Source: Solea solea (lineage: Eukaryota > Chordata > Actinopteri > Pleuronectiformes > Soleidae). From it: 64,000 bases of DNA. The stretch lies in assembly GCF_958295425.1 (NCBI RefSeq), contig NC_081134.1, positions 4,368,054 through 4,432,053 on the forward strand, read 5' to 3'. The notes beneath the pieces were generated by a model, which was not told the DNA's origin, made no database searches, and saw nothing but the letters and a program-made list of their open reading frames with translations. This document shows, in pieces, positions 1 through 12,019 of the stretch (within the stretch, counting starts at the first letter, position 1; every line of letters starts with the position of its first letter). A program made the position numbers and the translations under genes.

Positions 1-3000
1 CCTGATAAAAAGTGATCGCGACACAAAGCAGAATCTGTCGCCTGTGGATTCCAATCACTCCGTCTTGAGTGTGTTTTATAAAAATGCTCTCACATTAATT
101 GTTTTGTCATCCCCAGCTGTCCACCATCTTTTCACCATCTTTTCTTTTTGTATGAAAACAGCTCACAAACAGCTGAGTTGCCTGACTTATTGCCTGGTCT
201 GTATGTTCTGTGCATTTATGAGTTTGAACAGCGAGGCTTCGTGCCAACATGGCACTGTTTTGATTGTTGCATGATGTCATCCACCAGAGCTCTACTGTAT
301 ATAAAGCTGTCTTTGTCCCTTTCAAGTATACATGTGACCTGCAAGATGGTGCTCTGCATTGTTTTATAGCTTCAAAAGATATAAAAATGCAGTACTTTAC
401 ACTGTGAAGACTGAAATAAGAGAGGGTTCTTGAAACACTATAGAAAGGTTAAACAGCAAATGTAAGTGTTTTGCATCAGCTTGAGTGGGGATTGTAAAAT
501 ATATGTCCATAAGCTCAATAATACCTCATTCAATGTCTCCTCCTCCCACCCTTTCATCAACCGTGATGTATTCCAAGTTCATGTCATCCTACACTTTGTT
601 TGCGTCTGCAGATAATTGAATTGCTCTAAAAGGTCTTATCTCCGGGAAAGCCTCCCCTTTTCTCATCTCAATCAATCACCCCAGCACTGATGGCTGTTTT
701 TATTCCTCCAAATACATTAGCTGCAGGTTTTCTTTATTCATTTCCAGTGCATATCCAGTTTCACGCCGATGATGAAACAGTGTGTGGGTGACAGCAGACG
801 GACAGTGATTGACTGCTCTGTCGGACGCACTGCCACAAAGTGTCAGTTGCTTTCAAGGTGCACGTGGATCAAGGTGAGTGCTCGGTGAAAGTCTCCTGGA
901 ACAATGCACTTTTTTCTTATTACACCTGGGGGCCACACAGGGAGTGGTTCTACAGGGTTTCACAGGGTTCTATACAAAGCAGCCCCATACACACACAAGC
1001 TTGTTTTGCATATTTTATATGGACATAATACATTCCCTAGCCCCTTACGCTAACTTTAACCCTTATAACACAGAGCTTTTTGGCTGCTTTTTTCCAATAC
1101 TATGTTTAAACCTACATTTTATACAGAGGCTATAAGAATGTGGAACATATACTGTCTTATATGCTTTTTTTCAGCAAAACCTTGGCAATCTGATGAAAGA
1201 AAGAACAACAATTCGCCCACTTTATAAACACAGCTGAGCAAAAAGTATTCAAAATGTTGTAAAATCGGATTGAATTTGTGAAATTTGGAAATAGGCCACT
1301 GTTCAAAGTTCACTTGGCTGGTTTTTATGAACAAAAAGAAAAGAAAAGCTGTCTATTGTTGTGTCTTCTGCACAATTATCGTAACTTTATATCACTACTA
1401 GAAATGGGATATAAAATGAATCATAACTTTGACTCAACAACACATGAGAAGACGGAAAAAAACAATTGTTTTTAAAGCCTGAATATGCGAGCTATAAACA
1501 CCTTCAGGTCCTGAAAAGGTAAGAGACAAATACAAGTACACACACAGAGACACACATTGAACACGGGGACAACGTGAAGCTCAGTATCTTCCCGAGGACA
1601 TTTCAGATAATTGTATCAGGAATAATAATGCAGCTGATTACTGGTGATGAATTAATTAACACTAATTATTGACAACAGGTTAAAAGGATTCAGGCCTCAA
1701 GCTGCACAGCTATTGTAACTTGAAACAAAACCAAGTGAATTTAAAAAGGAATATGATGCAGCTCCACTCTGAGTCTCTTAAACATGCACCCAGCTCTGAT
1801 TTTGAATTTCAAGATCATTTATCATACTGTAATTTCACAAACCAGTATTGGTGACATGGAGACCAGATCGACCTGTCTGTGGTCTACACGTCTGCCTCCA
1901 TTCATCTAATAGATGAGGACTTTCTTTTTTCTTTTTACTACAGGCACTTAGAGGAAGTCTCCGCGGTGCATTTGCAGCCAAGCCACGCCACTGAGGACAT
2001 GAAAGATTTCACTGACTGCACTCGTCGGCTCGGTGAAAATGTTGGAATCCATTGACAGTTTGATGAATCCTTGGCCTGCTGGAAATACGTTACCAACCAC
2101 AGCAGCGTTTGAGGCCTGAGGGTAAGGTGAGATTGCAGCACTGCCACTAACCAAACACCGCACGGGAACGGTAATCATCTCTGCATTACAAACTCCGCAT
2201 GTTTGTTAGGCAGTCGGCTTCTCCGTCCAATCCTCGGAGGCAGCCGTGATTCTATCACTACAGAGACAAAGGAGCTTTCAAAAGCCTTCTGGAAATGAGA
2301 TCCGTCTAAACCAATCATGCAACAGTGCGTCGTCAAAAGAAACTTGAGCAGAGCGATGAAAGGGACTCATGGTTCCTCACCAGCGGGGCAGCCTCTCTGT
2401 CTCAGTGCTACCCGTGGATATCAAAACATGAAGGAAGAAAACACTGTGATACAATTTTAATGAGTGAAAATCAACGGTGCTGTTTCGTTTTGGGTTTGGA
2501 CAATAAGAAGTTAAAGCAATATTGAGCCCAAATTACTTTGATTCTTTGTCTGCCTGTCGATGCAGATTTGGCTTAACTACAGAACATCCACATAAAAAAG
2601 ATTTGACAGCTGCTTTTAATGGAATTACTTTTGAAAACAGTTCACACTGTTCCAAGAAAGTAATATTGGAAATCAAAATTAAACATTACATTTTGTGATA
2701 TTGTACTCCAGTCAAAACAAAGATAAAAGAAAAAGGGATTGATAATTAACTAATGGAGGTGTAAAAATAATATATTAAATGTAGGGGAAATATGAGTCAT
2801 TTAGTATAGAAAAGTCTGTTCTACGTTTAGGTAGAAAACGACTGAGGTTATGGGAAAGGGTTTAGGAATAATTGTGACAAATGTGGTGAAAGGATGTGGA
2901 CCCAGCACTTTTATTGTGAAACAGCAGCTGAGTGAATTAAAGGATGGAGGGACTGGTCTCCATGGATGGTGTGTGAGATCTGGAGTGAGAAGGGGAGCTG

Positions 3001-5220
3001 GAGGGCAGCTGGAAGCTTGGAGCCGAGTGACGTGTCGTGGCGGAGACTGCGGCAAAGGAGAAGGTGATTGGCTTTGTGTGAACAAGCAGTTAAACAGCTG
3101 TACCTAATAAAGGGACCAGGGAGAGTGTCTTGTTTTGTATCTGTATGTTTTTATGCTCATTTGTTTGAATTGTTCTATTTGCACATACTCACTTTACGCA
3201 GCATTATTAACTCTGTTATCTGTCTGTTGTCAGACTTTGCTTTTATGTGTCGTATTATCGCCTTTAAGTGTTGGGGAAAGTTAATAAAATGTGGACACAC
3301 CATCATTCTTAATCACAAGCTGCTTTGCCCTCTAACTGGGAAGAATGATCATTGCCAAGAAAATTCTCCAACCACTTGTAATGTGTCCTAAGCAACAGAG
3401 ATCAAAGGCTTTATCCAAGCGAGGCTAGTTTCATCACTCACTGCCAAGCCTTCTGCCATTTAGAGGGAGAAATTAGTCAAGAGAAGAGCTGCTCCATTAA
3501 CTGAGTTTCTCTAATAGTCACTGTTGCTAAGTGAAAAGATGAAATGAACGGAAAAGCTTTTGATTTTAGAAATACTGAATTCTATATTGAGCACTATATA
3601 CATTTTCTCCAAATGGCTCCAGTTTTGCAGTCCTTCACTCCTGACCTCTGCTGGCTCCCTCGTCGCCAAGGAAACCTTCCCTAGCATCTGGCCCACCTTC
3701 TCCACCCCCCCTCCACAAAAGCAAGCATGTTGAGGCAGATGAGTGTGCCTCCCTCTGGGCCAGAATGATGAGATGGTGCATTTACATTAGCCTGGTGAAG
3801 CAGGAGCAGTGGCACGCTGCCAGCGCTGGAGCATCGAGCATGCAGCCAGAGCATCTGGTGAGTTTGAGCTAACACAGTCGCGGCACGGTCTGCCTTCAGA
3901 CAGACGCACTGACGAAGCACTGGCAGAGGGGCAGACACTCTGGCATGCAGTCAGATCATAAAGTCAGATAAACAATCATATTCAGGAAGTTAATTAGCCA
4001 TTACTCGTTCAGCCAAACCATTTATCAGCCAAAGAGAGAGACAGACTCCTGGCCTGCGCCTCAGTCACTCAGTTAAAACCAGGGAGTGAAATTAGGGAGG
4101 AGAAGAAACTGCTTCATTTTACGATTTGGATTTCAAACTCTTGGCTCGGGCAGCGAGGAGAACAGGTTGTCCTGTTCACGGGGAAATTAGAGCGGAGAAA
4201 AAAAGTCATTCTCCGTAGAAATGACTTTGGACACAAACTGCACTCTGCCTCCCAAACACTGACCACTGAGGGGAGATTTTCTGTGGATTTCAGCAACATG
4301 AATTCCAATAAAGTTTAAAAGGGACGGCGCTGACGATAGGACATCAGAGCAGCATATGTGAATTGCCATTAGCAGGTAAAGAGAATGAGTGAGTTAAGAA
4401 AAGGAAAGTTGCACTACATCGAGACGTGATGTAACAGAGAGTAGGAATGAGGTAGTTCTGTAGGTGAAGGGGGTTAAAAAATGGTGTGCACTGTACAGTA
4501 GCTGAAACAAGCAATAAAAGTAGCACCAATAAGCATTTATTCCACCCTACAATGCAGCCCATGCAGCAAAATGCAGCAGAACTGTCCCAAAACCAAACAG
4601 ATTATTATAAAGTACTGGCTCTCAGCCTTTTTCATCTCTGATATCTACGTATGAATGGAGCATGTGCCCATGCAAATGTGATCACAATCGTGGTGTAAAC
4701 ACTGGCAATGTCAGTATATAAAAAAATAATCAGCCGTTAAACAAGAACACAACTCAACAGGAAAATCAATAACATCCATTTTGAATTCTGCTGGTAAGGC
4801 GGTTTCTAACCAGACAAAGGCATCTGTCGAAAATTAAAGCTGCAGTGAATCAGTTTAAATTAGAAATGAATGTCTGTTACATGCAAGCAATTGCCAAATC
4901 AATTTACACAATGCTGATTAAGCTTATCAGCTCCCCACTGTACTCTGTATTTCTCAGCAGCGGTGTTTTGTCCTCATTTGGTGAATTTCCTGAAGTGATC
5001 CAGTTTATGCCACAACTGATGAAGGTGAGGAGGAAAACACAACAGCAGCATAGTGCTAGAGGAAAGTGAGACGGCTGCAAGTGGTGAGGATGGCTAAAAG
5101 TGCCAGGAAGAGCCCAGGATAAGGTTCTCAAGTGGATTCTCCACACATAGCTGATCAATAATTCCAGAATAACCTTTCAGCACGATGTAAAGAAGAGCAA
5201 CACTCATGCACCTCCTCCGT
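1..5220. other. Upstream intergenic DNA, no gene recognised
   Basis: This stretch lies more than 10 kb upstream of the first exon of the sialyltransferase gene. All open frames are short (about 107 codons or fewer), overlap on both strands and show no recognisable protein family. I see no clear mobile element. Regulatory elements could be present, but nothing in the sequence alone identifies them. Confidence 0.6.
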
Positions 5221-5224
5221 CTAC

Positions 5225-5481
5225 AGCCTCACAACTAACGATAGTATCTGGTACCTGGTACTTTTCATAGTACCTGCTCTGGTGAGGTTCCAAGCGAGCT
5301 GAATCTGACACAAGAATCAAAAAGCATGGGTTAATCTCTAACATTTAGCAAGGAAATGTCTAAAATCTCAACATTTAACAGAGGAGTCTTCAGCGACAGC
5401 ACTGCTGAAAGCCTGCGATCGCAAGCAGTGAGCCGCATCGCAACCCCATGAGTTCAGTGACTGTGCCAGACGGAGTCTGTG
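5225..5481 (-). repeat. Dispersed repeat, family shared with 27757-27860
   Basis: The reverse complement of 5390-5481 matches 27757-27860 in two separate blocks. One block contains 'cagcagtgctgtcgctga' and the other contains 'agcacagact' followed by 'cagtgaactga'. The outer part has a direct repeat around 'gtacctggtactttt' and 'agtacctgctctgg', of a kind often seen at the ends of small non-autonomous fish DNA transposons. No coding capacity is present. The transposon family is not determined. Confidence 0.5.
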
Positions 5482-5482
5482 C

Positions 5483-5510
5483 TAATAATAATAATAATAA
5501 TAATAATAAT
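5483..5510. repeat. (AAT)n microsatellite
   Basis: About nine tandem TAA/AAT units. They lie directly at the 5' edge of the dispersed repeat at 5511-5810, as is common where a retroposed tail seeds a microsatellite. Confidence 0.95.
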
Positions 5511-5810
5511 ACATTTTATTTGTAACACACTTTATATTTAAAAGACAATCTCAAAGTGCTACAAAACAATCAAAAGGAGTTAAAAACAGGCAAGAGTAAA
5601 ACAAGAAACAATTACAGATTCAAAGATTCAAAGAGAAGTTCTTTGAGGTACCGGGGGTGTTACTATGGATGCACTGGAATGTGAGAAGGGAGACTTTGTA
5701 TTCGATCCGGGCGGAGATGGGAAGCCAGTGTGGGTGTGATGTGTTTGTGTTTACATACTCTCAGCAGGATCCTAGCAGCACTGTTTTGAATGAACTGATT
5801 CTAAGGATTC
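5511..5810 (+). repeat. Teleost-type dispersed repeat
   Basis: It begins with 'acattttatttgtaacacac' after an AAT tract and continues through 'ggtgttactatggatgcact' to 'cagcaggatcctagcagcac'. I recognise this combination as a widespread non-coding repeat in fish genomes. It has no open frame longer than about 60 codons. The family name is uncertain. Confidence 0.45.
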
Positions 5811-5869
5811 AGTACATCAAAAACAACTGCTTTACAAGTCACTAGTCACTAGTTTGCATGTGTCGCACG

Positions 5870-8800
5870 TAAAACGATGTCATGGCAGTTTCATGTAGCC
5901 GTGCTGTGATGACCCAAGGCGAGGCGTGGTGGGACCATGTAGTGCAAAAAGCGGCATAAATGTGTGGCTCCTTTAGCGACGTATCTGTAGCTTTGGATCT
6001 GTGTGTAATAAGAATGATGTAGGAACATAAAAGTTTATACTTCTGCCTACTCCTTTTCAGACAATGTGCCGAGAAGGACGTGTAAATGTGTATTAAAAAA
6101 AAATCTATCATAAGGAACTGCACACTCTGGGGCCCTTAGTGAGCCATCGGTGAAGTTTCAAGCCTGTCAATGGACAGCATGCATTTATAGATGGACTAGA
6201 AAAAAACATGTGCTGAAGAAACAGCCTCAGCTGATTTATTACAGTATCTTCTGCTGAAAAACCCTGAGAACCTGGTCCATAATATGATTCTGGTAAAATA
6301 ATTTTTTTTAAAAAGTATAGTGGCCCAAGGACAGAGCCCTGAGGAACACATTTTCTTGTCCTCAGTCAGAGCAAAATGTACTTTCAGACTATGTTGTTTA
6401 TAACTGATCTGTACCTGAAGAACATGGCTCCAAACAAAACTTCCCTGCGGGAACGTTGAAGATAAAAGAAGAAGACAAGCAATTCAATTCTCTCTCTTGT
6501 CTCCAGGTTGGGAGGCATTTATACGTAATGGCATATAAACCACCTTTGTGCACCTTTCTGCATGATGTGCTGGGGGGGGTGGGGGGGGCACTGATGCATC
6601 ACCACTGAGCTGCCATCCTATCTGGTGATGTGAGTGTTGTCTCACCTCCAGCAGAGAAACACAGCAGAGCTAGAGCTCCACAAAGCGTTGGGTCTCTCGC
6701 TGTTCCTGTGGCCCAGTCACCCCTGAAACTAGATTCCCTCTTCCATCATGCCTGAGGGAACAATTTAATTAAAGGCCAGCACACCCATCACCGTAGTCTT
6801 GACGTGTCCACAGTCAACAAATATGGAGAGCAAATAAATCCCAGAGTGGACAAAGCTCGGGTCCTGCTACACTAACTGTAAATACATACCAACAGATTGT
6901 GCTGTAATGACTTTAATTTACTGGTTAAAGAGGCAGGATTTAATCTCATTTAAAGCTTTTGAGTGGTTTTCATAGAGAATAGTCTCGCTGATTGACATTA
7001 GTGAATTGAATATTTCCTACCTGCAGTCTGACCTGAATGGGCTTCATTTTTTCATCCAAAATTGTCATAAAGTCCATCCAGTTCTCTCCTAATGATTCAT
7101 TAACTTCCAATTTAGTTCCCCCATATTCATTTAGGAATGACAGTGGGGGAATGTTTCAATTTCAACTTGTTGCTATAGACGCCGTGCCAAACCATAGCAG
7201 AGTTATTCAATTTTTTGTCATGATGGTGATTTCATATTAACAATAGGTCCATGGTTCTCAAACTGTGGTCCGAGCTCACAGCGAAGCTGAGGAATTTTGA
7301 CCCGAGTGCATGGAAAATGAAACAAATAACTAATCTCACTAAACCAGTGTGTGAAGTCTATGTGAGGAAGAGGAGGATGAATCAGTGGTATGAAAATGAA
7401 ATGATTTGATGCACTTCCTGTTTAATGCTATGCTGTGGCTATTATACGTTATCTTATTTGTGTTGCTCAACTATTATAAGTTAAAAAACTATAAGTAAAA
7501 TGTAGCTTTTTGTCTCCATTCTTGTTGAAGGTCATCTTCACTATGTAGTAGCTCATTTTCTCCCCAATATTTAGCCCCTTTTTCACTATATAGTGCCGCC
7601 TCGGCTCGCCCCTCTACACGGTCTGGTTGGTTTTCCATTACAATACAGTACTTCCTCACAGGGGCGGGGTCATCACAGCACAGCTGCATGAAATTTGACT
7701 TGTAAAGCAGTTGTTTCCAGTTTAACTGAATCATTAGAATCAGTTAATTAAAAAGATTAGTTCTGGAAAACACGCCATTTGGTGCAGGTTGTAGAGTAAA
7801 ACAATGAGATTTGATGAATACGGTATATACGGGATATTTGAAGTGTAAAAAACTGATTATTGTAGCCTTGTGTTTATCGATAAATGCATTCCTTTAAAGT
7901 TACCTTTAATAGAAACTACACGGAATAAATGGAAATGAGCGGTTGCCCAGAAGGTAAGAAATCTACTTACCAAGATCCAGACAATATAACAGTTTGCAAA
8001 AATGTTTGGACAGCATATATAAAATATACATGATTTATGAGAAGCAGGTTAATGCATAATGCAAAGTGACTGTTGTTAAAATCCTCCTTTCATGTTCAGT
8101 CCTCTGGGGACTCATGCGTATTTTGTAAGTAAAAAAAAAGAAAAAATTCACTGCCACTTTTGTGCAGTACAGTTTGATAATTAAACTACCTTGTGATTTC
8201 ATCTCCCGTCTCTTGTATGTGCTGTTGCTCATTCACCCCAAACAGGGACAGCCAGCGAGTCTGCATTCAAACAAGCCTTTCATCATTTGTCACTGGGCCC
8301 AAGGGTAATGAACAGGGTGAATTAGATGTACTCTCTAATTATGGAGAGGACAAAAAGCCAGTCAGATTCCCTTGTCAAGGTCTCCCTCCTGCAGCACCGC
8401 AGGGAGCAGCTTTCACTCATAAATCAGCGGCGGGATACAGATCTGCAGCAGATTAGAGAGAACATAAAGGGGAGAAATATAGGCCCGTGTGGACACGAGA
8501 CAATCAACCATGTAACGGCCTACGACAGGAAATAAGTAGGGGCCTGGGCCCTCCTGTGTGTTATGGGCATCATAAACATCTGCTGATCAGCATCTGCCAG
8601 TGTCCATGTTCTTAGCAGTAGCCGTCATAGCATCGCAGTAACAAAGACACCGTCGTTGCAATCATCGAGCTGGCCCTGACACTAAGGCAACGTACATTTG
8701 AAATGCCATTTTCAGATAAAGACTATCTGCTTCCTGTAAAGGTTTCAGCTCTGTACTGTAAGAAATCAGCATTCATACATGTGCCATAAGAAGTTGGCAT

Positions 8801-8900
8801 ATTCTTAAACGCTTACTCTGAATCCTCGAGGTAATGACAGCGTTTACCTGCTACGTGGAGGATAAAAGCTGTCAATCACACAGGTGTCCACTCGTATTCG
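5870..8900. other. Intergenic DNA with weak repeat fragments
   Basis: No gene was recognised. A 15-base block at 5892-5906 ('catgtagccgtgctg') recurs at 27952-27966, so repeat-derived sequence probably continues past 5870. The stretch 7600-7740, with 'ggttggttttccattacaat', resembles another common fish repeat. The segment 8265-8530 is of even composition and free of simple repeats, so it could be conserved non-coding DNA, but that cannot be judged from one species. Confidence 0.4.
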
Positions 8901-8936
8901 GATTCGAGTTATCGGCTATTTTCCCCTTAAACGGGA

Positions 8937-9292
8937 ACATCCATCCATCTTCTACCGCTTTATCCACCACATGAGGTTCTCGCGGGGAGCAATCCCAGCA
9001 AAAGGTGGGTTACACCCTGGACAGATTACACAGAGACAAAACAACCATTCACACTCACATCTATGGTCAATTGAGAGTGTCCAATTTACCCAAATCTGCT
9101 GTGGGAGGAGACCGGAGAACCTGGAGAACCCAGAGAGTCCGGAGAACCCGGAGAACCTGGAGAAAACCTACACACACACGGGAAGAACATGCAAACTCCA
9201 TGCAGAAAGGTCCTCTTCAGACTGGGTCCTGAAACCCGGGTTGTCTTGCCGCAAATGCAAGAGTGCTAACCACTACACCAACTGTGTGGCTT
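8937..9292 (+). repeat. Long copy of the 'taccgctttatcc' dispersed repeat
   Basis: It starts at 'catccatccatcttctaccg' and ends at 'gctaaccactacaccaactg'. Internal blocks such as 'acatgcaaactccatgcaga' are typical. This is one of at least nine copies in the window (also 11777, 22341, 29083, 36003, 38470, 54473, 55095 and 62780). It resembles the widespread fish repeat whose sequence also occurs in tails of LINE-like elements. The copy has an internal 9-bp tandem expansion at about 9112-9175. A 136-codon open frame across it is incidental. Confidence 0.7.
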
Positions 9293-9299
9293 AAATCAG

Positions 9300-10324
9300 A
9301 ACATAATTCACAAAATTGACATCATGTTTTGTTGAAGAAGATCGAAAAGTAGCATGAACTTCCCAGGAAAATGTTTACTGACGTCATATAACAAGAGAAT
9401 TATGTTTATTTTCTCATAGACTTCTATTCAAACAGACTTCTTTTTGCAGTTAGCTGTATCGCCCCCTGGTGACTATCAGGAAATTGTTACTTCTAAATTG
9501 CTACTTCTAAAACCCCATGAGTGAGGAGTAACAGGGTCAAAAACCTCCTCTGTTACCTGTGCAATAGCGTTTTTAAATTAGTACTATGTGATTTTACTGT
9601 GCAACTGCTGTTTTAGACAGAAGTATAGGTGATTTTACCCAATGTTTTGTTCTATTTTGTACGATAATTTGTACGATGATTTTACTGTATGATGATTTTG
9701 AGTGTTTTATTGTAAATGTCTCTTTAAGCCTGTCTGTAAACCAGGTTTCCTGTCAAGAACAATAAAATGAACAGGAAGCTGATTCTCTCGTCTCCAGCTG
9801 TTTGCCTAGTTTCAGAAAGTTTAACCAAGGAGAGACAACAATGGTGGAAAATAAGAGCAGGTATTTCTTTTAAAAGACCAATCATGAGTCGAGTTGTGAC
9901 AAATCAGAACTAATCAGGAAGAAAAATGCCACAGTTTCTTCCCTTCCGAATGAAAAAGCTGACGAGAAATTTGAAAAAATAAAATCATTCAGCATCATTT
10001 CTGTGGCTCCACCTAAGAGCAGCATGTTAACATCGATCAACATGCTCCTGCTCCTGCTGCTGCTGCTGCTGACATGTTAGGTTTTCTGCACGGTGATTGC
10101 ATTTTAAACGTGTACGGCTGCTCGTGCCCCGGTTGTCATGGTAAGATTAGACGGAGAGGAGACACCCACGCACGTGGCTGTGATCAGGACCAGCCCCTCG
10201 TGAATTCCTCACACTGAAACTTACTTTAAGAATACGATGAGTGAGAGTTCACTGAAGATGCTGAGATTTTCTGTGCACAGCGTTACCCTGCATATCAGGT
10301 CTCTGGGTGTTTGACAGAAGCAGA

Positions 10325-10357
<33 letters not shown>

Positions 10358-11180
10358 AGCAGCAGCAAAAGAGACATCGTCCTGGCAGAATTACAGGCAT
10401 TGTCTTTTAAAAGGGCATCGATGAGGGAAAGAAAACAAAAAAACAGGGTTACAAAAAGCTACAGCTCTGTGTCTATTCTGTGTAAGAGTTCCCACAAACT
10501 CACACAGACAGTTTGTTAATAAAGGGAAAACACCAAACTCTTGCACTCAGAACTATGTAGAGCTACTTGAATCCCTCCATTGTTTGGGAAACATTTATAC
10601 AATACATTTTAAAAAATAAATACATTTTGGGGGGATTTTTTGTCGTTCATGCTTTAGAAAACCTGCTGGCATAATTATGTGGATCCAAACATGGACAAGA
10701 CTATTGGACTATTGGAAAATGGTTTTCAACATCGTATTTGACCACTATTTTAGTGGATGAAATAATAAACCACTTTCATTTATCCCCTTGATCTTTAAAA
10801 AAAAAAGAAAAAGAAGAAGTGTTCGCTCTGTCAGAAATAATGAAATTTTCAAAGCCACAGGTTGCCCAGGTGATTCTGTCATTTGGGCAGATGTGACAGT
10901 TTACAGCTGGAGTAGGAAAGGCATAAGGAGGAGTCATCCATTTGTAACAATGTGCAGTCTCACTATTACACTCAGAAAACAACCATTTTTACAGTAACCC
11001 TGCGTTCTACACCTTTAATGTAAATGTTTACTCTAATTTGCAAATGCATAAACACATGAAGATTCATGCGGTGTTTTTTTCCTAAATATCCTCCTCACAG
11101 CTCAGACCAACAGGCCCTCTCACTGTCCTTCACTTAGTGCACAGGTCAGAGACGGCCTTTATTTGAAATTACTTTCCAGT
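9300..11180. other. Intergenic DNA, no gene recognised
   Basis: There are no convincing coding regions. A 'gccccctggtgac' motif near 9462 is typical of short fish repeats and recurs in reverse orientation near 18160. A CAG-rich tract lies at 10327-10350, and short poly-A and poly-G runs occur near 10620 and 10795. Confidence 0.5.
10327..10350. repeat. (CAG)8 microsatellite
   Basis: Eight perfect CAG units, flanked by interrupted units (AAG, CAT) that extend the CAG-rich zone to about 10370. Confidence 0.95.
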
Positions 11181-11186
11181 TATTAA

Positions 11187-11187
<1 letters not shown>

Positions 11188-11253
<66 letters not shown>
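11188..11253. repeat. (CTG)22 trinucleotide tract
   Basis: Twenty-two perfect CTG units, followed by a degenerate TTG/TTA-rich continuation to about 11285. It is upstream of the gene, about 4 kb before the predicted start codon. An open frame through it encodes only poly-leucine and is not a gene. Confidence 0.97.
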
Positions 11254-11256
<3 letters not shown>

Positions 11257-11664
11257 TGGTTGTTGTTGTTGTTATTGTTGTTGCTAAGCCTCCCAATCTC
11301 ATGCTGTAATCGCACATTATTCCCCAGTGACTCTCATGGCAACAGTGATGTGGATTATTGCTTCTGGGTAGTCTCTCTAATGCATCTCCCAGCAGGATCC
11401 TTTTTTTCCCATAAGAAGATTATACACAATCACTGGAAAACGGGGCGGAAACATGCAACAGCTTCACTTCCGATGTGATGCATTGTTATTGTCTCTGAAC
11501 TCTCTCTCCATTGTGCTGTGAACTGAAGATGTCATTCAACAAAAGCTTTAGAGGATCATTTGTTTTTGCATGTTTTTCAGAATGTCAAAGAAAAGGCCAA
11601 CATAAACAATAATACATCAGGGCATATTTTGCAGATTACATGTTTGCATTGTACACATTGTTTC

Positions 11665-11765
11665 ACATATATATATATATAGTTATACATATATATATAT
11701 ATATACATATATATGTATATATACATACGTATATATATATATATATATACACATATATATAATAT
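11665..11765. repeat. AT/TATACA-rich low-complexity tract
   Basis: About 100 bp of alternating AT with interspersed TATACATA and TATGTATA blocks, so much of it is self-complementary. It lies immediately before a copy of the 'taccgctttatcc' dispersed repeat. Confidence 0.9.
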
Positions 11766-11776
11766 GTGCGTGTACA

Positions 11777-12017
11777 CATCCATCCATCCATCTTCTTCCA
11801 CTTTATCCTCCACATAAATCCCAGCTGACATGGTTGCAGACCATCACAGGGCCACATTGAAACAAACAACCACCCATTCTCACACTTACGGTCAATTCAG
11901 AGTGTCCAATTTACCTAATTCCTAAATCTGCATGTTTTTAGACTGTGGAAGCAGAAAGGCCCTTGTTCCAACCAAGTTGTGAACCTGGGTCTTCTTGCTG
12001 CAAAGGCAGGAGTGCTT
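11777..12017 (+). repeat. 'taccgctttatcc' dispersed repeat, diverged copy
   Basis: It starts with 'catccatccatccatcttct' and contains 'aatctgcatgtttttagact' and 'gggtcttcttgctgcaaagg', in the same order as the copies at 8937 and 54473. It has internal deletions relative to those copies. Confidence 0.7.
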
Positions 12018-12019
12018 AA

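Noticed and set aside
8884..9294. 136-codon frame
   Set aside because: It lies within a copy of the 'taccgctttatcc' dispersed repeat. The same sequence in other copies is not open.
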